A stretch of DNA of 64,000 nucleotides from JAHEZL01 sp964406465. Its GTDB lineage: Bacteria; Bacteroidota; Bacteroidia; Flavobacteriales_C; GCA-002722245. The translations under genes and the position numbers were made by a program. How positions within the stretch are numbered: the stretch's first letter is position 1; every line of letters begins with the position of its first letter. Shown here one piece after another: positions 8,581-15,325 of this stretch. Under the pieces are notes generated by a model. That model had not been told where the DNA came from. It made no database searches and was given only the letters and a program-made list of their open reading frames with translations. The DNA is taken from NCBI GenBank assembly GCA_964406465.1, contig CAYORT010000007.1:1-64000 (forward strand), written 5' to 3'.

Positions 8581-9211
8581 TCTATGTTTGTTGCTTGCTT
8601 TTTCAGCGCAGGCGCAAACCGATACCAACAAACGCCAGGGATTGGTGCGTTTAAATATTGATTTACTTTCGCCTGTTTACGGTTATTTTTCTGATGCTCC
8701 ATCGAAAAGAATGGGAGGGGAAGCAATGCTGGAGATTTCTAAAAACGACTCTTTGTTTTTAGTTCTAGAAGCTGGTTTTCATCAAATGGATTACACGCGT
8801 AGTATGTATCAAACGATATCAAACGGACTCTTTTTTAGAGCTGGAGTGAATCGTAATTTAATGAAGTACAATAACAAAAGGGATAGAGATATTTTGTACA
8901 TCGGTGCACGTGTTTCAGCAAGTACATATAGTTTGTCATACCCTGTTTTCACTTTAGATAGCACCTATTTTGGAAAAGGAAAGAATGTTGCTGTTGCCGA
9001 TGCTAATTATATGAGTTTTTGGGTAGAAGGTGTTTTTGGTACCAGAATAGAAATTGTAAAAAATGTGTTCTTAGGCGCCGATTTACGTGGTGCCTTGATG
9101 GTGTACAATACCAATCAAAGCGATTATAAAACTTTGTTTGTTCCCGGCTTTGGTAATCCAACAAGTGGTGCTAGTTTGTGGGTGAATTATTCGGTGGGGT
9201 TTAAGTTTTAG
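8549..9211 (+). CDS. DUF6048-like outer-membrane beta-barrel protein
   Basis: 220 residues from ATG 8549 (a TTG at 8540 is also in frame). A signal peptide (MQQKILGYTISLCLLLAFSAQAQ) is followed by alternating amphipathic strands: VRLNIDLLSPVYGYF, LFLVLEAGFHQMDYT, LYIGARVSASTYSLSYP, VPGFGNPTSGASLWVNYSVGFKF. It ends in a C-terminal aromatic, as usual for outer-membrane barrels. The family is known only as a partner of DUF6452; the 32-base gene overlap here agrees. Function unknown. Confidence 0.68.
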   Translation: MQQKILGYTISLCLLLAFSAQAQTDTNKRQGLVRLNIDLLSPVYGYFSDAPSKRMGGEAMLEISKNDSLFLVLEAGFHQMDYTRSMYQTISNGLFFRAGVNRNLMKYNNKRDRDILYIGARVSASTYSLSYPVFTLDSTYFGKGKNVAVADANYMSFWVEGVFGTRIEIVKNVFLGADLRGALMVYNTNQSDYKTLFVPGFGNPTSGASLWVNYSVGFKF

Positions 9212-9245
9212 AATACAGTTTTTGCGAAGTTCAATATTTTCTAAA

Positions 9246-10208
9246 TCACTTCGCCAATCCAATAGCCCTTAACCTCTCCATTAAAAATTCTTCTACCGTT
9301 GCATCTTCATAAGCCTTAGGATGTTCGGCATCAATACAAGAGGTCAAACATGTTAGATCCATATCCGGATTTCCATGCATAAAGAAAGGAATAGAATAAC
9401 GAGGTGAGGTAGCTTTGTCTCCGCTTGGATTTACCACCCGATGTAAAGTTGATTTGAGTTTGTTGTTGGTTAAACGTTGCAGCATATCTCCCACATTTAC
9501 CACCAATTGCTCGGGTACGGCTGTAATAGGAATCCAATTTCCATCCTGACGCTTTACTTGCAAGCCTTCTGCACTGGCACCCATCAAAATGGTAATTAGG
9601 TTGATGTCGCCGTGTTCTGCAGCGCGCACCGCTTCTGATGCAGCTTCTTCGGCTGTTAGAGGGTAGTAGTGAATAGGTCGCAAAATGCTGATACCCTTAT
9701 CTACTTTGTCTTCAAAATAATTTTCTTCTTGTTCAAGAAATAAAGCCAGTGCTTTAAGAATTGTTCTTCCTACTTTTTCTAATTGCTGGTAAGATTCAAG
9801 CGCATATTCTCCAAATTCTATAGCTTCATCGGGAATGATATTCGCTTGATAATGCGTGCTTGTGCTGCCCGCTATTTCTCTTCCGAAATGATAAAACTCT
9901 TTCAAATCTCCAACTTTTCTGCCTGCGGCATGTTCTTTCATTTTGCCGGTATAGCCACGTTGGCCGTGCGTTTTAGCGCCATCATATTTTTGCTTTACCT
10001 CTTGAGGAAGTGCAAAGAATTTTTTACTAGCCTGATATAATTTTTCTTGAAGTTCATCAGCAAAACCGTGATTCTTAACAGCAATGAATCCGATGTTATT
10101 GTAAGCTTCGCCAATGGCAGCGGCGAAGTGTTTTCGTGCTGTTAAATCTCCTTTAATAAAATCGTTTAAATCGAACGAAGGGATAGTATCATATAATATT
10201 TGTGACAT
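9246..10208 (-). CDS. Isopenicillin N synthase-like 2-oxoglutarate/Fe(II) oxygenase
   Basis: 320 residues from ATG 10208; 15 upstream codons in frame are not needed. The N-terminal DIOX_N region (IPSFDLNDFIKGD ... YNNIGFIAVKNHGF) and the C-terminal catalytic core are present. Iron ligands are visible as HGD (AAEHGDINLITIL) and the distal His in TLHRVVNPSGDKATSPRYSIPFF, whose R-x-S binds 2-oxoglutarate. These enzymes hydroxylate, desaturate or cyclise small molecules; the substrate cannot be read from sequence. Divergent from the nitroreductase gene across a 108-base gap. Confidence 0.88.
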   Translation of the reverse strand: MSQILYDTIPSFDLNDFIKGDLTARKHFAAAIGEAYNNIGFIAVKNHGFADELQEKLYQASKKFFALPQEVKQKYDGAKTHGQRGYTGKMKEHAAGRKVGDLKEFYHFGREIAGSTSTHYQANIIPDEAIEFGEYALESYQQLEKVGRTILKALALFLEQEENYFEDKVDKGISILRPIHYYPLTAEEAASEAVRAAEHGDINLITILMGASAEGLQVKRQDGNWIPITAVPEQLVVNVGDMLQRLTNNKLKSTLHRVVNPSGDKATSPRYSIPFFMHGNPDMDLTCLTSCIDAEHPKAYEDATVEEFLMERLRAIGLAK

Positions 10209-10278
10209 TTGCCTTATTTTTATCCCGAAGATAAAAATTAGTTCAATCTTCAATGTTCTATTTTAAAACTTAGCTAAC

Positions 10279-10306
10279 ATTGAACTTTAAACATTAAACT
10301 TTGAAC
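10279..10306. repeat. Heptanucleotide tandem array (4 units)
   Basis: Four consecutive 7-mers fit NTTRAAC: ATTGAAC, TTTAAAC, ATTAAAC, TTTGAAC, followed by GTTTAAA. The array ends about 10 bases before the nitroreductase ATG, in the divergent gap with the oxygenase gene. Similar arrays occur at four other gaps in this window. Confidence 0.65.
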
Positions 10307-10316
10307 GTTTAAATTT

Positions 10317-10904
10317 ATGAAATACAATTTATCAGAATTACGAGAAATAATTCGCAACAGAAGAACCATCAAACCCGAAGATTTTTCACCACGAAAAGTT
10401 CAAAAAGATATGGTGATAGAAATGCTGAATAATGCACTTTGGGCACCTACTCACGGACAAACACAACCTTGGCTATTTAAGGTTTTTACCAACGATGGTT
10501 TAGTGAAATTAGGTGATTTCTTGGGCAATGCTTACAAATCATTAACTCCCGAAGATAAATTCATGCAAAAGAAATATGAGCAGTTAAAATCTCGTCCAAC
10601 TATGGCTTCGGTGGTGATAGCTGTTTGTATGAAGCGCCAGGAAATTGAGAAAGTAGCCGAAATTGAAGAAATTGAAGCGGTTGCGTGCGCAGTTCAAAAT
10701 TTACATTTAACTGCCACTGCTTACGGATTAGGAGGATATTGGAGTACCCCCGAGCTAATTTACAATCAAATAACTAATGAATTTCTCGGACTTTCTCCTA
10801 AAGACAAGTGTTTGGGAATATTTTATTTAGGTTATCCGCAGGGGGAATGGCCACAAAGTCACCGAAAGCCACTAGAGTACCGAAGTGAGTGGATTGAGGG
10901 CTAG
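10317..10904 (+). CDS. Nitroreductase family protein
   Basis: 195-residue FMN-dependent oxidoreductase of the nitroreductase fold. Visible features are IIRNRRTIKPEDFS (phosphate-binding Arg residues at the start), MLNNALWAPTHGQTQPWLFKVF (flavin contact), and AVACAVQNLHLTATAYGLGGYWST followed by LGIFYLGYP. This resembles the small YdjA-like subgroup. It reduces nitro, quinone or similar groups with NAD(P)H; the substrate is unknown. ATG 10317 follows the heptad array closely. Confidence 0.87.
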   Translation: MKYNLSELREIIRNRRTIKPEDFSPRKVQKDMVIEMLNNALWAPTHGQTQPWLFKVFTNDGLVKLGDFLGNAYKSLTPEDKFMQKKYEQLKSRPTMASVVIAVCMKRQEIEKVAEIEEIEAVACAVQNLHLTATAYGLGGYWSTPELIYNQITNEFLGLSPKDKCLGIFYLGYPQGEWPQSHRKPLEYRSEWIEG

Positions 10905-10907
10905 GGC

Positions 10908-10937
10908 TTGCAAAAACGACTTTTTTTACTAATTTTG
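10908..10937 (+). promoter_or_regulatory. Bacteroidota-type promoter for psd
   Basis: TTG at 10908-10910, 19 bases, then TAATTTTG at 10930-10937, which fits the TAnnTTTG -7 element. The expected start of transcription is about 10943, giving a leader of around 40 bases before ATG 10985. Confidence 0.6.
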
Positions 10938-10984
10938 TACTCCTTTTTTATCAAGGGAAAGTTTACCAAATAAGTTTGGCATTT

Positions 10985-11800
10985 ATGAAGAACGACAGAT
11001 CAGGTAAAGGTTTTAAAGCGCGAGTATTTAGATTTATATCTATCAGCCTTTGGGGAATTTTACCAGGCGGAGCTCAGCGTAGAATATCACGTGTATATGC
11101 GAATATCTATAATCGCCGTTGGACTAAGCATTTGATTAAGCCATACGTGCGCGCTCATTATGATGACCCTAATTATCTCGACAATTATTTACCTGCTAGC
11201 CGCTCAAATGATTACAGAAGCTTTCAGGACTTCTTCACAAGAATATTAAAATTTCCACCTCAAATTATTTCCGATACCATTTGGGCTTGCGAAGGTTTGC
11301 TATGCGAATACGGTAAAGTAGGCGAATTGGAATTGGTTAAAGTAAAAGGTCAAAAGAGACATCTTCGCGCCGTTTTTGGCCAAGAAGGAAATTCTATTCC
11401 TGATGAATATTACTTTTCAAATGTGTTTTTACACAATAACAACTACCACAGAATTCACGCTCCAGTAAATGGTAAAGTAACTAGAATTGAACATGTGCCA
11501 GGAGACTTGGTATTGTTAAGACCTTGGGCATACAAAGATCCTTCGCTTCCTGCGTTAAGAAACGAGAGAATCAATGTTGATATTGAAGACGAAAAAGGTC
11601 GCAAATGGTATATGAGTATTGTTGGCGGACCAGGAGTAGGAAGTATTGTTTTAACACATTCTACTTTCGTTGGAGCTTCAGTTTTAATTGGTCAGGAAGT
11701 AGCTACTTTCCTTTTAGGTTCTACTTGTTGTATCGCAGCGCCTGAACCTTGTGTTCAATCGCAAGTGGGAGATCAGGTAGAAATGGGTGATCCTCTATAA
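10985..11800 (+). CDS. psd: Phosphatidylserine decarboxylase
   Basis: Converts phosphatidylserine to phosphatidylethanolamine, the main Bacteroidota membrane lipid. 271 residues from ATG 10985 (an in-frame TTG lies at 10976). It shows YRSFQDFFTRIL, NYHRIHAPVNGKVT and the LGST processing motif, where Ser246 would become the pyruvoyl prosthetic group after self-cleavage, leaving an alpha chain of about 26 residues. The gene has its own promoter and lies 3 bases before a LysE-type gene. CC directly after LGST and two further cysteines in the alpha chain are unusual-looking but do not touch the conserved residues. Confidence 0.93.
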   Translation: MKNDRSGKGFKARVFRFISISLWGILPGGAQRRISRVYANIYNRRWTKHLIKPYVRAHYDDPNYLDNYLPASRSNDYRSFQDFFTRILKFPPQIISDTIWACEGLLCEYGKVGELELVKVKGQKRHLRAVFGQEGNSIPDEYYFSNVFLHNNNYHRIHAPVNGKVTRIEHVPGDLVLLRPWAYKDPSLPALRNERINVDIEDEKGRKWYMSIVGGPGVGSIVLTHSTFVGASVLIGQEVATFLLGSTCCIAAPEPCVQSQVGDQVEMGDPL

Positions 11801-11803
11801 AAG

Positions 11804-12487
11804 ATGCTTACAGTTCTAGTTGCACTTGCTGTATTTGTATTCGGAATTTCATCGGGTTTTATTTCCTCTACTCCCTTAGGGCCAATAAATTTATTGGTAG
11901 CCAATCATTATTTATCGCATAAAAAGTTAGCCATAATTCCATTTATCATAGGCATTATACTTGCCGATGTTATTCTGGCATTCGCGGCCTTTATGGGGTA
12001 TCAGTCGTTACTCATTGGCAATAGTGTTGGCGCTTGGGTAGGTTTGATTGGTGGTATTTTGGTTATTGCTTTTGGAGTGATAGGTATTGTTGCCGCATTC
12101 AATAAAAACAAAACCATTAAAGAGGTAGAACACGAATTACCTAAAACTGCAAAAAAGATTTCAGGCGATTTTTTTAAGGGCATGGCTTTGTGCGGATTAA
12201 ATCCGGGCTTATTGCTGTTTTGGGTGTCAATGGCTTCGTTGCAGCAAGGTATTTTAAGTGATATTTTTGGCGAAACCATTGAATTAACAAGTCTTTTGTT
12301 GATTGTTTTACTTGTTGGAATTACACTTGGAGAAATTTTTTGGTTTGCATTCTTTATCAAAATTTTGAAATTCGGCGCTAAAAAGTTTAGTGATAAGATA
12401 CTTCTTTACTTGCGTGTGATAATTTCTGGAGTGCTTGTTATTCTTGGGTTATACCTCATGATCTTTGAGGGTATTTTAAAAATTTAA
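11804..12487 (+). CDS. LysE family translocator
   Basis: 227-residue inner-membrane protein with about six helices. The N-terminus carries the family's GFISSTPLGPINLLVANHYLSHKKLA motif, and the second half has ALCGLNPGLLLFWVSMAS. LysE/RhtB proteins export amino acids or other small solutes; the substrate is not readable. Only 3 bases separate it from psd, so the two are co-transcribed. Confidence 0.82.
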   Translation: MLTVLVALAVFVFGISSGFISSTPLGPINLLVANHYLSHKKLAIIPFIIGIILADVILAFAAFMGYQSLLIGNSVGAWVGLIGGILVIAFGVIGIVAAFNKNKTIKEVEHELPKTAKKISGDFFKGMALCGLNPGLLLFWVSMASLQQGILSDIFGETIELTSLLLIVLLVGITLGEIFWFAFFIKILKFGAKKFSDKILLYLRVIISGVLVILGLYLMIFEGILKI

Positions 12488-12518
12488 TTCAAAAACTTTT
12501 CATTTTTTGGAACTTCAT

Positions 12519-12534
12519 TACGGATAATACCGTA
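12519..12534. promoter_or_regulatory. Short inverted repeat before the HigA-N-like ORF
   Basis: TACGG, a 6-base loop (ATAATA), then CCGTA. It lies 3 bases before the ATG at 12538. It could be a small operator or a translation-affecting hairpin; the 5-bp arms make this tentative. Confidence 0.3.
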
Positions 12535-12537
12535 CCA

Positions 12538-12783
12538 ATGAGTGTGTTTAATTTTAATCTACATTCCATGAAAATTCAAACAGCCAACCAATACAACGAA
12601 GTCTTAAAAAGAATAGATGATTTATTAGACTTATCAGTTTTAAATCCCAGTGAATCGGCCATGTTGAAGGCATTGCTGCAAGCAGTTGATCATTATCAGT
12701 TGAAGATATTTAACAAGCGAATTCCAGCTCAATATAAATTAGTGAATGAGTACATCAAAATGGAAAAAGTATTAAAAAATTAA
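12538..12783 (+). CDS. Small protein resembling the N-terminus of HigA-type antitoxins
   Basis: 81 residues; ATG 12538 or the in-frame ATG 12568. From residue 11 on (MKIQTANQYNEVLKRIDDLLDL, then SESAMLKALLQAVDHYQLK) it follows the pattern of the helical N-terminal region of HigA-like antitoxins (I-x-T-x-x-x-Y-x-x-x-L-x-R-I-x-x-L-x-D, acidic spacer, E-L-x-x-L-x-x-x-V-x-x-Y). The helix-turn-helix that normally follows is absent, and no toxin gene is adjacent. It may be a stand-alone small protein or a decayed antitoxin. A strong terminator follows. Confidence 0.5.
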   Translation: MSVFNFNLHSMKIQTANQYNEVLKRIDDLLDLSVLNPSESAMLKALLQAVDHYQLKIFNKRIPAQYKLVNEYIKMEKVLKN

Positions 12784-12813
12784 AGATCCAGGGGAGGAGT
12801 GTTTTAGTACAGT

Positions 12814-12846
12814 AAAAGGCCCTTGTCAATTGACGAGGGCCTTTTT
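12814..12846. terminator. Bidirectional intrinsic terminator
   Basis: A long hairpin: AAAAGGCCCTTGTCA pairs with TGACGAGGGCCTTTT with one T-G wobble, flanked by A-tract and T-tract. It sits between the convergent small ORF and prfC and can stop transcription from both sides. Confidence 0.88.
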
Positions 12847-12852
12847 GCATTT

Positions 12853-14433
12853 TTAAAATTCCGACTTGAAATGAAATTGTATATCAGGATATTTTTCCTT
12901 AGAAATATCGATAGAATAAGCTGAATCAGCTAAGAATACATCTTTACCATCTTTATCTCTTGCCATATAGCCGGCCTTGCGCATCTTAAAATCGGCCAAT
13001 TGCTCTTTGTTGTCGGATGCTATCCAACATGCCTTGTGCAATTGTACTGGCTCGTATCTACACAATGCATTGTACTCGTGCTCTAATCGATATTGAATAA
13101 CTTCAAATTGAAGTTGACCCACAGTGCCAATGATTTTTCTTCCGTTTTGCACTCTGGTGAACAATTGAGCAACTCCTTCGTCCATCAACTGATCGATTCC
13201 CTTCGCCAATTGTTTTGCCTTTAAAGGGTCGGCATTCTCAATATATTGGAAAAGCTCTGGTGAAAAACTTGGTATACCTTTAAAATGTAATTTTTCACCT
13301 GATGTTAACGCATCTCCAATCTTGAAATTACCACTATCGTACAAACCTACAATATCGCCCGGATAAGCATCATCGATTACTTCCTTCTTCTGCGCCATAA
13401 AGGATGTTGGGTTAGAAAACTTAATCTGTTTATCTAATCTTACGTGATAATAGTTGGTGTTTCTCTCGAATTTCCCAGAGCAAATCTTCACGAAAGCAAT
13501 TCTATCGCGATGCTTAGGATCCATGTTTGCATGTATCTTAAAAACAAAACCACTAAATTTCTCCTCGGTTGGAACAATCATTCTCTCGTCGGTTTCTTTC
13601 GGCTTTGGAGAAGGAGCTATTCTAATGAAAGTATCTAAAAGCTCTTTCACCCCAAAGGTGTTTAACGCAGAGCCAAACATTACAGGAGAGATTTCTCCCG
13701 ACTCATACTTCGCTGTGTCAAAATCTTCATACACACCATTGATTAAGTCTAAGTCTTCTCTCAACTGATTGGCTGAATCTTCAGAGATGATGGCGTCTAA
13801 TTCTTTTGAGTTAATGTCTTTAATTTCAACTATTTCCTCTGCAATTTTTTGTTTGTTTCCTTCAAAAAGCAGAATGTTTTTATCGTAGATGTTATATACT
13901 CCTTTCAGCTGATCGCCCGTTCCTATAGGCCAACTTAAAGGCTGCACCCTAACATTCAATTTCTTTTCGATCTCGTCAAGTAGATCGAAGGCATCTTTAC
14001 CCGGCCGGTCAATTTTATTGATGAAAATAAGCATTGGAGTGGCACGCATCTTACATACTTCAACCAGCTTCTCTGTTTGCGGCTCAACACCTTTTGCAAC
14101 GTCTATCACCACAATAACGCTATCTACAGCAGTTAAAGTTCGGTAAGTGTCTTCTGCGAAATCTTTGTGACCAGGGGTATCTAAAATATTGATTTTGGTG
14201 TTTTTGTAATCAAAACCCATTACAGAGGTTGCTACCGAAATACCTCTTTGCTTCTCAATTTCCATCCAGTCGGAAGTAGCCGACTTCTTAATTTTATTAG
14301 ATTTTACAGCACCTGCGGTTTGAATCGCTCCCCCAAAAAGGAGCAATTTCTCAGTTAGTGTTGTTTTACCGGCATCGGGGTGACTGATGATTCCGAAGGT
14401 TCTTCTTTTTTCAATTTCCTCTTTAATACTCAT
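12853..14433 (-). CDS. prfC: Peptide chain release factor 3
   Basis: GTPase that recycles RF1/RF2 after translation termination. 526 residues from ATG 14433, the usual RF3 length; the frame is open for 90 more codons upstream but those do not resemble RF3. It has the P-loop FGIISHPDAGKTTLTEKLL, switch II DTPGHKDFAEDTYRTL, the NKID guanine motif (IFINKIDRPGKD) and RF3-type domains 2-3 (VAQLFTRVQNGRKIIGTVGQLQFEVIQYRLEHEY). A TACATTTG promoter element ends only 4 bases before the ATG, so the mRNA may be leaderless. Confidence 0.95.
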   Translation of the reverse strand: MSIKEEIEKRRTFGIISHPDAGKTTLTEKLLLFGGAIQTAGAVKSNKIKKSATSDWMEIEKQRGISVATSVMGFDYKNTKINILDTPGHKDFAEDTYRTLTAVDSVIVVIDVAKGVEPQTEKLVEVCKMRATPMLIFINKIDRPGKDAFDLLDEIEKKLNVRVQPLSWPIGTGDQLKGVYNIYDKNILLFEGNKQKIAEEIVEIKDINSKELDAIISEDSANQLREDLDLINGVYEDFDTAKYESGEISPVMFGSALNTFGVKELLDTFIRIAPSPKPKETDERMIVPTEEKFSGFVFKIHANMDPKHRDRIAFVKICSGKFERNTNYYHVRLDKQIKFSNPTSFMAQKKEVIDDAYPGDIVGLYDSGNFKIGDALTSGEKLHFKGIPSFSPELFQYIENADPLKAKQLAKGIDQLMDEGVAQLFTRVQNGRKIIGTVGQLQFEVIQYRLEHEYNALCRYEPVQLHKACWIASDNKEQLADFKMRKAGYMARDKDGKDVFLADSAYSIDISKEKYPDIQFHFKSEF

Positions 14434-14437
14434 GCCG

Positions 14438-14445
14438 CAAATGTA
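14438..14445 (-). promoter_or_regulatory. -7 element of prfC, placed for a leaderless transcript
   Basis: On the minus strand TACATTTG matches TAnnTTTG exactly and reads TACATTTGCGGCATG into the prfC start codon. Transcription would begin at or next to the A of ATG. No clear TTTG is seen 19-21 bases upstream, which lowers confidence. Confidence 0.45.
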
Positions 14446-14479
14446 ATAAATATGATTTTTAAGATAATGGATATTTTTT

Positions 14480-14510
14480 TTTGTAAAACGAATGCAAGCA
14501 CTTATATTTG
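14480..14510 (+). promoter_or_regulatory. Bacteroidota-type promoter for the SPOR protein gene
   Basis: TTTG at 14480-14483, 19 bases, then TATATTTG at 14503-14510: an exact TTTG-N19-TAnnTTTG match. The ATG of the downstream gene is at 14540, giving a leader of about 24 bases. It is divergent from prfC. Confidence 0.72.
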
Positions 14511-14539
14511 GCTCAACCCTATTATTTAAACCTATTACT

Positions 14540-15325
14540 ATGAGAAGCGGATTGATTTTTACCCTGTTCCTATTTGTGCTGTGTGGCAATGTTGTGGCTA
14601 TTACTCCCGCAATTTGTAAAAGATCTTTTTCAAGTAGTTCGGTAGCTGCCGGACAAGAAATTACTGTTACAGTTGAGATAAATAAAGGTAGTGTGAACGG
14701 CATCGCTAAGCTTTTGGAAGAAATTCCCGAAGGTTTAACTGCTTATGAAGGAAATAGCTCTGCAATAGGTGGTGTGTTCACCTTTGAACAACAAAAATTG
14801 AAAATAGTTTGGTTGAATGTTCCTAGTCAGAATGTTTTCAAAGTTACTTACAAATTGAAAGCTACCGGAGACATCAAGAACTCTTACCACATCATCGGAA
14901 AATTCTCATACGTTATGAATGAAGTGCGCGAAGAATTCTTTCTTTCCGAAGGTATTTTATTAGGTGCCACAGCGCCTTCAAATTTGCAAGCATCAGTGTC
15001 TAACAATATTGTAATTGAGAATGTTGCTTCTACAGTAAAGTCCGATAGTGCTGCTCTGGTGCAGGAAGCTGCTAAAGTGAAAGTTGTCGAGAGTGCTGAA
15101 ACAGTTTATAAAGTGCAATTGGGCGTTTTTGGCTCAAAGAAGGATGCTTCTGTGTTTAAAAATTTAACAGATATTTCTAATGAGGAAGTAGGTGGTAAGT
15201 ACAAATACTATTCTGGTTCTTTTAGTAATAAAGCCGATGCAGAAAAAAGAGTGGAAGAGGCTAGAAAAATCGGTTTTTCTGGAGCCTATGTTGTTCCGTT
15301 TGTGAATGGCAAACGTGTCAATTAA
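14540..15325 (+). CDS. Secreted SPOR-domain protein
   Basis: 261 residues from ATG 14540; the 16 codons upstream overlap the promoter and are excluded. A signal peptide (MRSGLIFTLFLFVLCGNVVA) is followed by an Ig-like beta domain of about 120 residues (SSSSVAAGQEITVTVEINKG ... VFKVTYKLKATGD), a linker, and a C-terminal SPOR domain (residues ~187-261: TVYKVQLGVFGSKKDASVF ... YYSGSFSNKADAEKRVEEARKIGF). SPOR domains bind denuded peptidoglycan glycans, so the protein probably acts in the periplasm at the wall. Its last 8 bases overlap the convergent T9SS cargo gene. Confidence 0.8.
   Translation: MRSGLIFTLFLFVLCGNVVAITPAICKRSFSSSSVAAGQEITVTVEINKGSVNGIAKLLEEIPEGLTAYEGNSSAIGGVFTFEQQKLKIVWLNVPSQNVFKVTYKLKATGDIKNSYHIIGKFSYVMNEVREEFFLSEGILLGATAPSNLQASVSNNIVIENVASTVKSDSAALVQEAAKVKVVESAETVYKVQLGVFGSKKDASVFKNLTDISNEEVGGKYKYYSGSFSNKADAEKRVEEARKIGFSGAYVVPFVNGKRVN

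Noticed and set aside
14434..14703. An N-terminal extension of prfC by 90 codons
   Set aside because: RF3 is about 526 residues and begins at the MSIKEEIEKRRTFGI segment. The extra frame runs over two promoters and the divergent SPOR gene.
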